NCBI GenBank assembly: GCA_946648015.1
Contig: CAMPCZ010000003.1
Span: 1 to 39,397 of the forward strand
Source of the DNA: an uncultured Clostridia bacterium
GTDB lineage: Bacteria; Bacillota; Clostridia; Christensenellales; CAG-1252
Reading direction: 5' to 3'
DNA: 39,397 bases
This document shows, in pieces, positions 16,929 to 25,506 of the stretch. Under the pieces are notes generated by a model, which ran no database searches, was not told the DNA's origin, and saw only the letters and a list, made by a program, of their open reading frames with translations. The position numbers and the translations under genes are program-made. The first letter of the stretch is position 1, and every line of letters starts with the position of its first letter.

Positions 16929-17921
16929 ATGACGAAAGAAAGCACGCTATCGGCGGTAGAACAAGTCCCCGAAGAGGAGAATGAGGAACAAATGAAACAG
17001 GATCGTAGCCCCAAAACCATGACAAAACGGCTGTTTTTGATGGTAGACAAGTTGTTCTACAAAGCGCAAAACCCGCCCGACAAAGTGGCCGAAGCCGTGC
17101 GCGGCGTGGTGCAATTGCGTGATATTCCCTTTAGCGAGCGCTTCGACTGCAAACTCGACTTGCTGTACGTGCCTCGCCGCGACGGCACCAAATATCCTGT
17201 GGTATTCGAGATACACGGCGGCGGTTTTTCGGCGGGAGACAAAGCGTTTCGCATTTACCATTGTCTCAACATTGCCAAGCGTTCGGGCGCTATGGTCGTC
17301 AACGTCAATCACCCGTTGGGCCCCGAGGCCACTTGTCCGCAGCCAATGCAATGCTTGGTGGATGCCTTCAACTGGGTGATGGCCAATGCCGACCGCTACC
17401 GTCTGGATACCGACCGCATGATGGTTACGGGCGACAGTTCGGGCGCTTACTATGCGGCGATGTTGGCCATGCTGCCCGACAACCCCGCCTTGCAAAAAGC
17501 CTACGGCGAAATGCACGGGCGCTTCGGGTCGGCGGTGTATATTTGCGGCGTTTTCGACGTGGCCGATTCGCTCAAACATCGCTTGCCTTTCGGCATCACC
17601 ACGGGGGTATGTATAGATATATCGGGGCGCAAACCCAAGGACTTGGCTACTTGGGATTATATGCCCTATATGTCGCCCGTCGATTTCGTTACGCCCGCTC
17701 ACCCCAAGGCGATGGTGGTGTATGCCGCCAAGGATTTCTTTTGCAAGGGGCAGGCCGAAACGTTGCTGGCCAAACTGCGTGCGGCAGGCGTCGAATGTGC
17801 CGAGTACGGCAGCAAGCGGTTTGCCGACAACCACGCCTTTGCCATCAATACCAATAGCCGCGCGGCGAGACAAGCCCGCGAGCAAATATATGCCTATATG
17901 GAGACCTTTTGCCGAGGCTGA
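16929..17921 (+). CDS. Alpha/beta hydrolase, HSL-like esterase family
   Basis: 330 aa. The oxyanion motif HGGGF (about residue 95) and nucleophile elbow GDSSG (about 167) mark the hormone-sensitive-lipase/acetyl-esterase branch. The catalytic His is probably in ADNHAFA (about 301), with the acid near AAKDFF (about 265). No signal peptide: the first 30 residues are charged and acidic, then the conserved part begins. GGAG lies upstream of the ATG. It follows the glycosyltransferase gene by 13 bases, hinting at a shared glycolipid or polysaccharide substrate, which is inference. A bidirectional terminator separates it from the convergent acetyltransferase. Confidence 0.88.
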   Translation: MTKESTLSAVEQVPEEENEEQMKQDRSPKTMTKRLFLMVDKLFYKAQNPPDKVAEAVRGVVQLRDIPFSERFDCKLDLLYVPRRDGTKYPVVFEIHGGGFSAGDKAFRIYHCLNIAKRSGAMVVNVNHPLGPEATCPQPMQCLVDAFNWVMANADRYRLDTDRMMVTGDSSGAYYAAMLAMLPDNPALQKAYGEMHGRFGSAVYICGVFDVADSLKHRLPFGITTGVCIDISGRKPKDLATWDYMPYMSPVDFVTPAHPKAMVVYAAKDFFCKGQAETLLAKLRAAGVECAEYGSKRFADNHAFAINTNSRAARQAREQIYAYMETFCRG

Positions 17922-17930
17922 ACCCATCAT

Positions 17931-17961
17931 AAAATCGCCGTCCTTCGTGGGCGGCGATTTT
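17931..17961. terminator. Bidirectional terminator
   Basis: AAAATCGCCG (17931-17940) pairs with CGGCGATTTT (17952-17961). The A/T ends serve both strands, between convergent genes. Confidence 0.8.
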
Positions 17962-17982
17962 GCGTTGTGTTGTTGCTGTGGC

Positions 17983-18561
17983 TTAGTCCAGCACTTTGAT
18001 CACTTTTGCCGGCACGCCCGCTACCAAGGTGCCCGCGGGCACGTCCTTGGTTACCACGGCGCCTGCCGCCACTACGGCGCGGTCGCCTATGGTTACGCCC
18101 GGCAAGATGGTGGCGGCCGAGGCGATCCACACGTCGTTGCCAATGGTAACGCCCAAATTGCGCTGGTTTGCCTTGGACTTGCGTTGGTCGGCGTCCAAGG
18201 GATGCAGCGGGGTGGCGATGGTAACGTTTGGCCCTATCAGCACGTTGTTGCCAATGACGATTTTGCCGTCGTCTACCAAGGTAAGGTTAAAATTGGCATA
18301 AAAGTTGTCGCCGATATATACGTTTTTGCCTCCGAAATTGGCGTGAATGGGCGGCTCGACATAGGGATTTTTGCCCACTTCGGCAAACAACGCAGACAAG
18401 ATCTTGGCGCGTTTTTTCAGCCCCGAGGGGGTGGCTTTGGTGCGGTTGTAGGCGTTCATTTGCTCTATGCAGCGTTGCTGGTATTGCAAAAGCACGCTGT
18501 CGCCGCAATCGTAGTATTCGCCTCCGAATAGCATTTGGTCGTATTGTGGATCTCGTTTCAT
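17983..18561 (-). CDS. Sugar O-acetyltransferase, left-handed beta-helix (maltose/galactoside type)
   Basis: 192 aa from the ATG at 18561 (GAGGAA upstream); an upstream in-frame ATG would overlap the next gene. It transfers acetyl from acetyl-CoA to a sugar hydroxyl. The Mac-type N-terminal helix ([11 protein letters not shown]) is followed by hexapeptide repeats forming a left-handed beta-helix: [32 protein letters not shown] with its catalytic His, and [20 protein letters not shown]. The length matches maltose acetyltransferase. It lies seven bases after the MmcQ/YjbR gene and is probably co-transcribed with it. Its physiological role may be sugar detoxification. Confidence 0.93.
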   Translation of the reverse strand: MKRDPQYDQMLFGGEYYDCGDSVLLQYQQRCIEQMNAYNRTKATPSGLKKRAKILSALFAEVGKNPYVEPPIHANFGGKNVYIGDNFYANFNLTLVDDGKIVIGNNVLIGPNVTIATPLHPLDADQRKSKANQRNLGVTIGNDVWIASAATILPGVTIGDRAVVAAGAVVTKDVPAGTLVAGVPAKVIKVLD

Positions 18562-18568
18562 ATATTCC

Positions 18569-19267
18569 TCACTTTTTGTGGTTGATGGCAAATTGGCGAC
18601 TGGCGTCCAACAGTTCCATTATCAATTCGTCCGCCACGGTGTCGTCCAGTAAAATGCTTATCCAGCTGTCGCGGTTCATGTGATAGCACGGGTATATGCC
18701 GTCTATCGCCAGCAACGCTTCTTTTCGGGCGGGGTCTATTTTCAGATTGAGTACGTCTACCATGGGCGCTTCGTTACAGTCTTTTGTAGGCTCTTTTGTG
18801 ATGCGAAACCGCTTGACGTCCATCACCAATCCGTACCATTTGCGGTTTTTGGGGTAGCGAAATACCCCGTAGGTAGGTGCAGTGGCAAAAGGAAAATCGG
18901 GCGACTCGCCGTAGCGGCGCAGCACCAAGTCGGCAATGCGGTTGGATTGGGGGGCGCTGAAATATTCGCGCCTGCAACAAGCCTCCGCCACGCGCACGAG
19001 CACCGCGCGATAGGCTTCGCGCACCGCTCCTACAAAGGCGCCTTGGCTCCACTCTACGTTGACGGGCGCATAGGGCTCGTCGGTGGCCGCGTCTATCACC
19101 GTCGAGGTAGCGTTGCCCACGTCGTCCACTTTTATTTCCACCCGCATTTGCCCGTCCATGATCTCTTGGCTATATATCAAATCCCGGCCCTTCGGCACAA
19201 AACCGAACGCCTTCAGCCGCTCGGGCAAAAGCGTGTGTTTGTCAAATACTTCTTGATGAATATTCAC
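18569..19267 (-). CDS. MmcQ/YjbR-family protein
   Basis: 232 aa, GTG start at 19267 with GAGGA upstream. The C-terminal half is a recognisable MmcQ/YjbR double-wing fold: [33 protein letters not shown], and the signature [20 protein letters not shown]. The N-terminal 100 residues contain a second conserved region often fused to this domain. The family is called DNA-binding on structural grounds, but its function is not established. It has its own divergent promoter and reads into the acetyltransferase gene. Confidence 0.88.
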   Translation of the reverse strand: MNIHQEVFDKHTLLPERLKAFGFVPKGRDLIYSQEIMDGQMRVEIKVDDVGNATSTVIDAATDEPYAPVNVEWSQGAFVGAVREAYRAVLVRVAEACCRREYFSAPQSNRIADLVLRRYGESPDFPFATAPTYGVFRYPKNRKWYGLVMDVKRFRITKEPTKDCNEAPMVDVLNLKIDPARKEALLAIDGIYPCYHMNRDSWISILLDDTVADELIMELLDASRQFAINHKK

Positions 19268-19294
19268 TGTTCCTCGTCCTTTTGGTATGCACCA

Positions 19295-19323
19295 AGTATA
19301 CCACTATAACGCCCCATAGGCAA
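19295..19323 (-). promoter_or_regulatory. Promoter of the MmcQ/YjbR-acetyltransferase operon
   Basis: On the minus strand: TTGCCT (19323-19318), 17-base spacer, TGG-TATACT (-10 at 19300-19295). The extended -10 compensates for a moderate -35. Confidence 0.6.
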
Positions 19324-19338
19324 CACCTTCCGCGCATA

Positions 19339-19388
19339 GCAATGTCAAAATAATGGTACGCAACGGAAACCATCGTACCCGACATTGC
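19339..19388. repeat. Nested inverted repeats between divergent promoters
   Basis: GCAATGTC (19339-19346) pairs with GACATTGC (19381-19388). Inside it, GGTACG (19355-19360) pairs with CGTACC (19374-19379). The element lies between the divergent promoters at 19295-19323 and 19433-19461. It may be an operator or a structured RNA element. It has no T run. Confidence 0.6.
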
Positions 19389-19432
19389 CAAGAAGTCGGC
19401 GGGGTATTTGACGGCACTGTGGCAAAAAGGCG

Positions 19433-19461
19433 TTGTCTTGCAAGCCAAAACGTGGTATCAT
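19433..19461 (+). promoter_or_regulatory. Promoter of the TMEM175-like gene
   Basis: TTGTCT (19433-19438), 17-base spacer containing TGG before TATCAT (19456-19461). The leader runs to AAGGAG at about 19491 before the ATG at 19507. Confidence 0.65.
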
Positions 19462-19506
19462 TATGCCGTAACCCAACCGCAACGCAGCAAACAAGGAGTG
19501 TGCAAA

Positions 19507-20106
19507 ATGAGCAAAGATAGATTCGTCGCCTTTTTCGACGCCATCATGGCCATCATTATGACCATCGTCGTTCTAGAGTTCGTCATACCCGACGGCACCA
19601 AATGGTCGGATTTGGGCACCCTCGGCTATCAAATCATCGCCTACGCCATATCCTTCTTTTGGCTGGGCGGTATGTGGATCAACATCCACAATCTTTGGCA
19701 CGGCGTAGACGTCGTAGACCGCGGCGTATTGTGGACGAACATCGCCATGCTGTTCTTTTCGTCCATGATACCCTTTTTGGTCGTATACGTCGGCCGCAAT
19801 ATGAACGAGCTCGTGCCGCAACTGCTATATGGCGCCGACGTTATGCTCGTCACCGTGTGCAACTGGCTCAGCATAGAGCTGTTGGCTCGCCATCACCAAT
19901 GCGTCAAGCGGCAGTTGCCCTCGTTCCGCCTATCTATGGGCATCGACATTCTCATCAAAGCGGTGGGCGTCGTCGTAGGCGTTACGGTGTACCCCTTGGC
20001 CATCATGATATCGGTAATGGTCGCTATGGTGTTTTCGGTGGCGTGGCGCCGCGTCTACGAGCGCAAACACAAAACCGCCCTCGATACGGGCGCAGACGAA
20101 GAATAG
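19507..20106 (+). CDS. TMEM175-family (DUF1211) membrane protein, putative potassium channel
   Basis: 199 aa from the ATG at 19507 (AAGGAG upstream); a longer in-frame version would start upstream of the promoter. The N-terminal helix RFVAFFDAIMAIIMTIVVLE matches the family pattern RxxxFSDxxxAIxxTxxxLE, with F in place of the usual S in FSD. About six membrane segments follow, as in bacterial TMEM175 channels, which assemble as tetramers and conduct K+. The tail is charged. A cupin gene lies 78 bases downstream without a clear promoter or terminator between, so they may be co-transcribed. Confidence 0.88.
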   Translation: MSKDRFVAFFDAIMAIIMTIVVLEFVIPDGTKWSDLGTLGYQIIAYAISFFWLGGMWINIHNLWHGVDVVDRGVLWTNIAMLFFSSMIPFLVVYVGRNMNELVPQLLYGADVMLVTVCNWLSIELLARHHQCVKRQLPSFRLSMGIDILIKAVGVVVGVTVYPLAIMISVMVAMVFSVAWRRVYERKHKTALDTGADEE

Positions 20107-20154
20107 GCCGCCGCATCAGCCGCAAGCAAATAGCAAGAAACCCCTCGGTGTTCG

Positions 20155-20170
20155 TCGGCATTCTTGCCGA
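20155..20170 (+). repeat. Small stem-loop before the cupin ribosome binding site
   Basis: TCGGCA (20155-20160), loop TTCT, TGCCGA (20165-20170), ending directly at the GTAGGAGG ribosome binding site of the cupin gene. There is no T run, so it is more likely a leader element than a terminator. Confidence 0.5.
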
Positions 20171-20184
20171 GTAGGAGGAAATAT

Positions 20185-20592
20185 ATGAAAAAAGAACTAT
20201 CCGCTTTTCCTGTCGGAAACAAAAACGACGCATACGCCCGCTACTTTGTGGGACAAAGCTATCTGGCGCCGCTATGCGCGTCGCCCATTCCTACGTTCAA
20301 CGTTACGTTCGAGCCCGCTTGCCGCAACAACTGGCACGTGCACCACGCCGGTGCGGGTGGCGGCCAACTACTCATCGTCATTGCCGGCGAGGGGTGGTAT
20401 CAAGAGGAAGGCAAGGCCGCAAGACGCCTATCGGTAGGCGACGTGGTGTGTATACCCGCCAACGTCAAGCATTGGCACGGCGCGGCCAAGGATTGCTGGT
20501 TTCAGCACCTTGCGCAGGAAATACCCGGTGAGGATACCTATACCGAGTGGTGCGAGCCTGTCTCCGACGAGCAATACGACGCGTTGCAATAG
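20185..20592 (+). CDS. Small cupin-domain protein
   Basis: 135 aa from the ATG at 20185 (GTAGGAGG upstream). Single cupin_2 barrel: metal-site motif 1 is NWHVHHAGAGGGQLLIVIAGEG, and motif 2 is GDVVCIPANVKHWHGA. These supply the His/Glu-type ligands. It matches the stand-alone cupins often annotated as carboxymuconolactone-decarboxylase-associated, whose substrate is generally unknown. The cytoplasmic length is typical. It is preceded by the channel gene and followed by a strong hairpin that also faces the convergent DUF2130 gene. Confidence 0.9.
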   Translation: MKKELSAFPVGNKNDAYARYFVGQSYLAPLCASPIPTFNVTFEPACRNNWHVHHAGAGGGQLLIVIAGEGWYQEEGKAARRLSVGDVVCIPANVKHWHGAAKDCWFQHLAQEIPGEDTYTEWCEPVSDEQYDALQ

Positions 20593-20628
20593 CCACCTTT
20601 CCGGCCGCTGTTCGCCGTGACTTTATAT

Positions 20629-20670
20629 GCAAAGCCCTTGCCGTACGGCAAGGGCTTTGCGTTTGTAGTT
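20629..20670 (+). terminator. Terminator between the cupin and DUF2130 genes
   Basis: A perfect 14-base-pair hairpin (20629-20642 with 20647-20660, loop GTAC) followed by the T-rich GTTTGTAGTT. It is placed between convergent genes. The T tract is imperfect. Confidence 0.65.
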
Positions 20671-20688
20671 GCTTGGATTGTTTGTCGG

Positions 20689-21801
20689 CTACTTGTTATC
20701 CTTTTTGCTTTGTTTATATTCCTCTTGCAGTCCGGGGCTGTTGCGTAGCAATTTGCGCATGGTCAAATCGTCGGCCTTGTTGTTGGCCAATTCCAATTGC
20801 CGTTGCGAGGAGAGCAGTGCTTCTTTGGTTTTGTTGAGGGCGGCTATCGCTTTGTCTATGTCGTCTATGGCGTCTTGATACTTCTTTTTGGCCGCTTCCA
20901 CGTTGCGCCCAAAGGCCTCCTGAAAGGCCGCTAAATTGTCTTCCAGCGCTTGTAGGTCGGCGTTGCGCTCGGCCGCTATCTTCAATTCGCGTTTTTGGGC
21001 TATGTTTTGCTCGGCGGCGTTGCGCAAAAGGGTGATGATGGCAATAAAGCTTTGGGGCCGCACCACGAACATTTTGGGGTAGCGGTAAGATACGTCTACG
21101 ATGCCGCCGTTATAAAAGTCGTTGTCGGACTCCAAGGTGGAGACCAGCACCGCGTATTCTATCTTTTTGTTGCGCCTGTCCTTGTCCAACTCGGCCAAAA
21201 AATGTTCGTTCTTGTGCTTGGTTTTGGTTTCGTCCGCCTCGTGTTTCATCTCGAAGATGATGCTGATATATTCTACGCCGTCGTCGGTGTAGTCGCGGTA
21301 GATAAAGTCGGCTTTGCTATGATCCACCACCTCGTTGTCTTTCTCGAACACGGCGTTGCGAAAGGCGGTGGGACGCATCTCGTTGAATTTGTTGAGGCAA
21401 TATTGCTCCAAAGATTCGCCCACCATTTTGGTGGAAAGGCGGCTCTTATATTCCTTGTACACCAGCACGTCGTGGCGCAACTCGGCCACCTCTTTGTCGT
21501 AGGCCGCCTTTAACGCCTGCATTTCTTCGTCCTTTTTTTGTTGCGCCTGCAATACGGCCAGCGCTTGCTCCGATTGGTGTTTTTCGGCCTGCTTCTCCAG
21601 GTCGCTTATGCGCCGCTCCCACACGCTTTGGTCGTTTTTGCGCTTGATTTCGTCGGCTTGTCGTTGCAGTTGCAGTTGCGTGTCCACCGCCGCCTGCACC
21701 TCTTTCACAAACTCGGCGCTCTTCACTTGGTTGGCTATCTCCAGATATTCTTGTCCGTCGATGCTGAATTTTTCGCCGCAGTTGGGGCATCTGATCTCCA
21801 T
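20689..21801 (-). CDS. DUF2130 protein with coiled coil and nuclease-like core
   Basis: 370 aa from the ATG at 21801 (GAAGGAGG upstream); the longer in-frame extension starts upstream of the promoter. The N-terminus MEIRCPNCGEKF carries one CxxC knuckle. Residues about 30-125 are a charged coiled coil, then comes the DUF2130 core: MVGESLEQYC, KADFIYRDYTDDG, FEMKHEADETKTKHKNEHFL, YAVLVSTLE and YPKMFVVRPQ. The D...E-x-K arrangement (KADF / FEMK) recalls PD-(D/E)XK nucleases. A second coiled coil ends the protein. The family's role is unknown; a DNA-associated function is inference. It is monocistronic. Confidence 0.88.
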   Translation of the reverse strand: MEIRCPNCGEKFSIDGQEYLEIANQVKSAEFVKEVQAAVDTQLQLQRQADEIKRKNDQSVWERRISDLEKQAEKHQSEQALAVLQAQQKKDEEMQALKAAYDKEVAELRHDVLVYKEYKSRLSTKMVGESLEQYCLNKFNEMRPTAFRNAVFEKDNEVVDHSKADFIYRDYTDDGVEYISIIFEMKHEADETKTKHKNEHFLAELDKDRRNKKIEYAVLVSTLESDNDFYNGGIVDVSYRYPKMFVVRPQSFIAIITLLRNAAEQNIAQKRELKIAAERNADLQALEDNLAAFQEAFGRNVEAAKKKYQDAIDDIDKAIAALNKTKEALLSSQRQLELANNKADDLTMRKLLRNSPGLQEEYKQSKKDNK

Positions 21802-21844
21802 CGTTTCCTCCTTCGTAGCAACCGCTCGTTGCGTTTGCTCTATC

Positions 21845-21873
21845 ATTATAGCGTTTTTTTCGTCGAGGCGCAA
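21845..21873 (-). promoter_or_regulatory. Promoter of the DUF2130 gene
   Basis: Minus strand: TTGCGC (21873-21868), 17-base spacer, TATAAT (21850-21845). Confidence 0.6.
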
Positions 21874-21879
21874 CCCCCT

Positions 21880-22098
21880 ATGGCACCTTGTCGCCGCGCC
21901 TACGCTTTGTATTATCCCTACTACGCGGGTTTTTCGGCGGCCGCTTTCCTGGCGAATTGGCTCAAATTGGTGTGTTTCAACTTCCCCTTTGCATTCTTTA
22001 CCCAACTGTTCTTCATTCAGCCGGCGGTACGTCTTATTTTCAAGTTGTTGTTTCGCCGCGACATCAAAGCGCGAGTAGCCCTTGGCGAATCAGGATAG
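21880..22098 (+). pseudogene. Possible DUF2798-type membrane protein remnant
   Basis: This sits in the 382-base gap between the divergent DUF2130 and DUF1015 genes. An open frame from ATG 21880 gives 72 residues, including LANWLKLVCFNFPFAFF and IQPAVRLIFKLLFRRD, a pattern I associate with the second half of DUF2798 proteins. No ribosome binding site precedes it, it overlaps the divergent promoter region, and the first half of the domain is missing or frame-shifted. It could be a decayed gene or a chance hydrophobic frame. Nothing else but promoters is seen in the gap. Confidence 0.35.
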
Positions 22099-22112
22099 GG
22101 TAGTTGTTGCCG

Positions 22113-22141
22113 TTGACATTTGCGTGGATATGTAGTATTAT
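22113..22141 (+). promoter_or_regulatory. Promoter of the DUF1015 gene
   Basis: Consensus TTGACA (22113-22118), 17-base spacer, TATTAT (22136-22141). Confidence 0.75.
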
Positions 22142-22142
22142 G

Positions 22143-22164
22143 ATTGCGCGCTTCTGCGCGTAAT
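22143..22164 (+). repeat. Leader stem-loop of the DUF1015 gene
   Basis: ATTGCGCGC (22143-22151) pairs with GCGCGTAAT (22156-22164) around TTCT, nine pairs including one G-U. It overlaps the predicted transcription start and precedes TTGGAG. Confidence 0.55.
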
Positions 22165-22183
22165 CTGTTTTGGAGTACATAGT

Positions 22184-23389
22184 ATGTCTACCATTCTCAT
22201 ACCGCATCTTTTGTTGCCCCGCAAGGGCTGCGACTTCAACAAGTGGGCCGTCATCGCCTGCGATCAATTTACGTCCCAACGTGACTATTGGCAACGGTTG
22301 GATGCTACTTGCGGGGACGTATCGACCCTTCGTCTCATCTTTCCCGAATACTATCTCGGCGGCGCCGACGAGGCGGCGATAGACGGTCGCGTAGCGGCTA
22401 TCCACGCCCGTATGGAGGACTATCTGGCCGCGGATCTTTTTGAGCAAGTGGACGATTTTGTGTTGGTGGAGCGCACTTTGCCCACGGGCGGTGTGCGTGT
22501 GGGGTTGGTGGTGGCCATAGATCTGGAAGAGTACGACTATCGCCCCTCGCGCGCTGCCAAAATTCGTGCTACCGAGGCCACGGTGGAGTCGCGCTTGCCC
22601 ATTCGGGTGCGCATTCGTCGAGGTGCGGCTTTGGAACTGTCGCACGCGTTGGCGTTGGTAGACGACAGCCCCGAGGGCGTGCTGGAGCGCTTGTACCAAA
22701 AGCGCGCCGAATTGCCCCTTCTCTACGATTTCGAACTCAATATGGGCGGCGGCCACGTGCGCGGATACCGCGTTACCGATTCGCCCGCCGTTTTGGCGGC
22801 GTTGGACAATTTGGTGGCGGGCAAAGAGTTTCAGTATGCGGTAGGCGACGGCAATCATTCCATCGCCGCCGCCAAGACCTATTGGGATGAGTTGCGCCAA
22901 GATCTCGATCCCGTTGCCGCGGCGCATCACCCCGCACGCTATTGCACTTGCGAGTTGGTCAACCTCAATGCCGAGGGACTCACGTTCCACCCCATACACC
23001 GCGTAGTGTACGACGTGGATTTCGATGCGTTTTTGGCGGCTTTGTCGCAACGTTTTGCGGGCGAAGGTAGGCTGGACGTGCGCTACGAGGGGCGCACCTA
23101 TACGGTGCCCGCCCCGTCGGATCCGACCCGCACCATAGAGCAAATGGCCGCCTTTTTGGGCGACTTTTGCCGCTCGCACCCCCAAGCCAAGGTGGACTAT
23201 ATTCACGGCGAGGCGCATCTGGAAAGTGTGCTGCAGGCCACGCACGGCATAGGGGTGTTGATGCCCTCTATGCCCAAAAACGCGCTGTTTCCCTACGTGG
23301 CGGCGCACGGCATTTTGCCCAAAAAAGCGTTCAGTTTGGGCGAAGCGGAAGAAAAACGCTATTATATCGAGGCCAAACTCATTCGATAG
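22184..23389 (+). CDS. DUF1015 family protein
   Basis: 401 aa, about the usual family length. Conserved blocks include the N-terminal WAVIACDQFTSQRDYW and the central GDGNHSIAAAK (about residues 220-230). The latter corresponds to the family's DGHHR-type motif and recalls the active-site loop of the ParB/SerK fold. The biochemical function is not established here, and a small-molecule kinase role is only a structural suggestion. It has its own consensus promoter and a stem-loop leader. No signal peptide or membrane segment. No terminator is visible before the next promoter at 23435. Confidence 0.88.
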   Translation: MSTILIPHLLLPRKGCDFNKWAVIACDQFTSQRDYWQRLDATCGDVSTLRLIFPEYYLGGADEAAIDGRVAAIHARMEDYLAADLFEQVDDFVLVERTLPTGGVRVGLVVAIDLEEYDYRPSRAAKIRATEATVESRLPIRVRIRRGAALELSHALALVDDSPEGVLERLYQKRAELPLLYDFELNMGGGHVRGYRVTDSPAVLAALDNLVAGKEFQYAVGDGNHSIAAAKTYWDELRQDLDPVAAAHHPARYCTCELVNLNAEGLTFHPIHRVVYDVDFDAFLAALSQRFAGEGRLDVRYEGRTYTVPAPSDPTRTIEQMAAFLGDFCRSHPQAKVDYIHGEAHLESVLQATHGIGVLMPSMPKNALFPYVAAHGILPKKAFSLGEAEEKRYYIEAKLIR

Positions 23390-23434
23390 GCTCAAGGTAG
23401 GGCTACAAGATCGCTCCAAAGCGTTGCAATGTCC

Positions 23435-23463
23435 TTGCCAACCGCGCGGCGCTGTGTTATCAT
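23435..23463 (+). promoter_or_regulatory. Promoter of the DUF3737-PatB operon
   Basis: TTGCCA (23435-23440), 17-base spacer, TGT-TATCAT (-10 at 23458-23463). Confidence 0.65.
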
Positions 23464-23469
23464 TCGATT

Positions 23470-23487
23470 GGCGGGCTGATGCCCGTC
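23470..23487 (+). repeat. Leader stem-loop of the DUF3737 gene
   Basis: GGCGGGC (23470-23476) pairs with GCCCGTC (23481-23487) around TGAT, with one G-U pair. It begins at the predicted transcription start. Confidence 0.5.
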
Positions 23488-23500
23488 TAAGAGGTATCTT

Positions 23501-24340
23501 ATGGAAAAATTGCAAAATCAAGTGTTTACGGGGGAGCGCGCCTTGTTTTTCGGCGAGGGGCTCGACATCGAGCACTGTACGTTCGAGGACGGCGAGTCGC
23601 CGCTGAAGGAGAGCCGCAACATTCGCCTCAGCCATTGCACGTTTGGGTGGAAATATCCCTTGTGGTATGCCGCCGATATCGAGGTGCGCCATAGCATTCT
23701 ACGCGAAATGGCACGCTCGGGCATATGGTATACTCGCCGCATATCCATCACCGACACCCTCATCGAAGCGCCCAAGACCTTTCGCCGCGCCGAGGACGTG
23801 CGGCTGGAGCGCGTGCGTATGCCCCACGCCGCCGAGACTTTTTGGCAATGCAAGGGGGTGCGCCTTTCCGACGTAGAGGCGGTGGGCGACTATTTCGGCA
23901 TGAATTGCGAGGACGTGTCGGTGGACGGCTTGCGGCTGGACGGTAACTATTGCTTTGACGGCGCCAAGGGCGTGCACGTCAAAAACAGCGTACTCAATTC
24001 CAAGGATAGTTTTTGGAATACCACCGACGTTTTGGTGGAAGACAGCGTCATCGTGGGCGAGTATTTGGGGTGGAACTCGCGCAACCTCACCCTCGTCAAC
24101 TGCACCATAGAGAGCTTGCAGGGTATGTGTTATATCGAGAATTTGCGCTTGGTCAACTGCCGCCTCAACAACACCACGTTGGCATTTGAGTATTGTTCGG
24201 TCGACGCCGATATCGATGGTGGGGTGGACAGCGTGCTCAACCCCACCTCGGGTATTATCCGCGCCCAACGCATAGGCGAGTTGATTTTAGAGCCCGATCG
24301 CATAGATCCCACCAAGACCAAGATCGTGTACAAGGAGTAG
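23501..24340 (+). CDS. DUF3737 protein, beta-helix repeat
   Basis: 279 aa. The whole chain is a run of about 20-residue degenerate repeats with alternating short strands (CTFEDGESPLKES, CTFGWKYPLWYA, DTLIEAPKTFRRA and so on), which predicts a right-handed parallel beta-helix as in DUF3737. Trp, Cys and acidic residues recur at the turns. There is no signal peptide, so it is probably cytoplasmic. The function is not known. In Firmicutes this family is often found beside PatB/MalY aminotransferases, as here, where the next start lies two bases after the stop and the ribosome binding site AAGGAG is inside the end of this gene. Confidence 0.88.
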   Translation: MEKLQNQVFTGERALFFGEGLDIEHCTFEDGESPLKESRNIRLSHCTFGWKYPLWYAADIEVRHSILREMARSGIWYTRRISITDTLIEAPKTFRRAEDVRLERVRMPHAAETFWQCKGVRLSDVEAVGDYFGMNCEDVSVDGLRLDGNYCFDGAKGVHVKNSVLNSKDSFWNTTDVLVEDSVIVGEYLGWNSRNLTLVNCTIESLQGMCYIENLRLVNCRLNNTTLAFEYCSVDADIDGGVDSVLNPTSGIIRAQRIGELILEPDRIDPTKTKIVYKE

Positions 24341-24342
24341 TT

Positions 24343-25506
24343 ATGTACGATTTCGATACGCCTATTGATCGCGTGGGCACCCATTCCCTCAAGTGGGACG
24401 TAGCCGAGGGCGAGCTGCCAATGTGGGTGGCCGATATGGACTTTGCCGTGTGCCCCGAGGTACAGGCGGCTTTGCAAGCCAAACTCGATACGCGCGTGTA
24501 CGGTTACCAAACGGTACCCGCCGCCTTTGGCGAGGCGGTGGCCGAGTGGTGGCGCACCCGCCACGATTGGCGTTTTGCGGCAGAGGACGTCATTTTTTGC
24601 ACGGGCGTAGTGCCCGCTTTGACGCACCTGGTGTGCTGCCTTAGCAACGTGGGCGACAACGTGGTGGTGTTCACACCCGTCTACAACATTTTTTTTAGCA
24701 GCATAGAGAATATGGGGCGGCACGTCTACGAGTCGCCGCTTGCCTACGACGGCGCCTACCACATAGATTGGGCGGATCTCGAAGGCAAATTGGCGCACCC
24801 CAACACGACCCTTATGATATTGTGCAACCCGCATAACCCCACCGGGCAGGTGTGGGACAAGGGGGAGTTGGAGCGCATTGGGCAACTGTGCCGCCAACAC
24901 GGCGTGCAACTGGTATCGGACGAGATCCATTGCGACCTCACCTTGCCCGACGTGCGCTATTGCCCCTATGGCTCTACCGCCTACGGCGGTGAGGCTGTGG
25001 TGTGCGTGGCCGCAAGCAAGGCGTTCAATTTGGCGGCTTTGCAGGGCGCGGCCGTCGTTGTGACGGAGCCTCGTCTGCGCGAAAAAGTCTCGCGCGCGCT
25101 CAATGCGCACGAGGTGGCCGAGCCCAATCTGCTGGCGGTAGAGGGCACGGTGGCCGCCTTGCGATACGGCGGGCGGTGGCTGGATGAGTTGCGCCGCTAT
25201 TTGGCGGACAACCGCCGCTTTGTAGAGGACTATTTGTCCGAGCGCCTGCCCGCGGTGCGGGTGGTAGCGCAGCGCGCCACCTATTTGATGTGGTTGGACG
25301 TGGCCGCAGTCGCCGAGGATAGCGCCGCTTTGTGCGACTTTTTGCGCCGCACTACGGGGCTATGGATTACGGCGGGCACCCAATATAGGGGCAATGGCAG
25401 CCATTTTGTGCGCGTCAATATCGCTACGCAACGCGCCAACGTTGCCGATGGTATGGAACGGTTCGTGCGCGGCGTGTCGGCATATTTGGCCGAGCAAGGT
25501 CGCTAA
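24343..25506 (+). CDS. PatB/MalY-type PLP-dependent C-S lyase / aminotransferase
   Basis: 387 aa from the ATG at 24343, with AAGGAG upstream. Fold-type I PLP enzyme: N-terminal LPMWVADMDF, CNPHNPTGQVW, SDEIHCDL (Asp that contacts the PLP ring nitrogen) and the Schiff-base Lys in ASKAFNLAALQGA. This is the PatB/MalY subgroup, which usually cleaves cystathionine or other cysteine S-conjugates to pyruvate, ammonia and a thiol. A regulatory role like E. coli MalY is less likely. It is co-transcribed with DUF3737, which may modulate it. A strong bidirectional terminator follows. Confidence 0.93.
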   Translation: MYDFDTPIDRVGTHSLKWDVAEGELPMWVADMDFAVCPEVQAALQAKLDTRVYGYQTVPAAFGEAVAEWWRTRHDWRFAAEDVIFCTGVVPALTHLVCCLSNVGDNVVVFTPVYNIFFSSIENMGRHVYESPLAYDGAYHIDWADLEGKLAHPNTTLMILCNPHNPTGQVWDKGELERIGQLCRQHGVQLVSDEIHCDLTLPDVRYCPYGSTAYGGEAVVCVAASKAFNLAALQGAAVVVTEPRLREKVSRALNAHEVAEPNLLAVEGTVAALRYGGRWLDELRRYLADNRRFVEDYLSERLPAVRVVAQRATYLMWLDVAAVAEDSAALCDFLRRTTGLWITAGTQYRGNGSHFVRVNIATQRANVADGMERFVRGVSAYLAEQGR

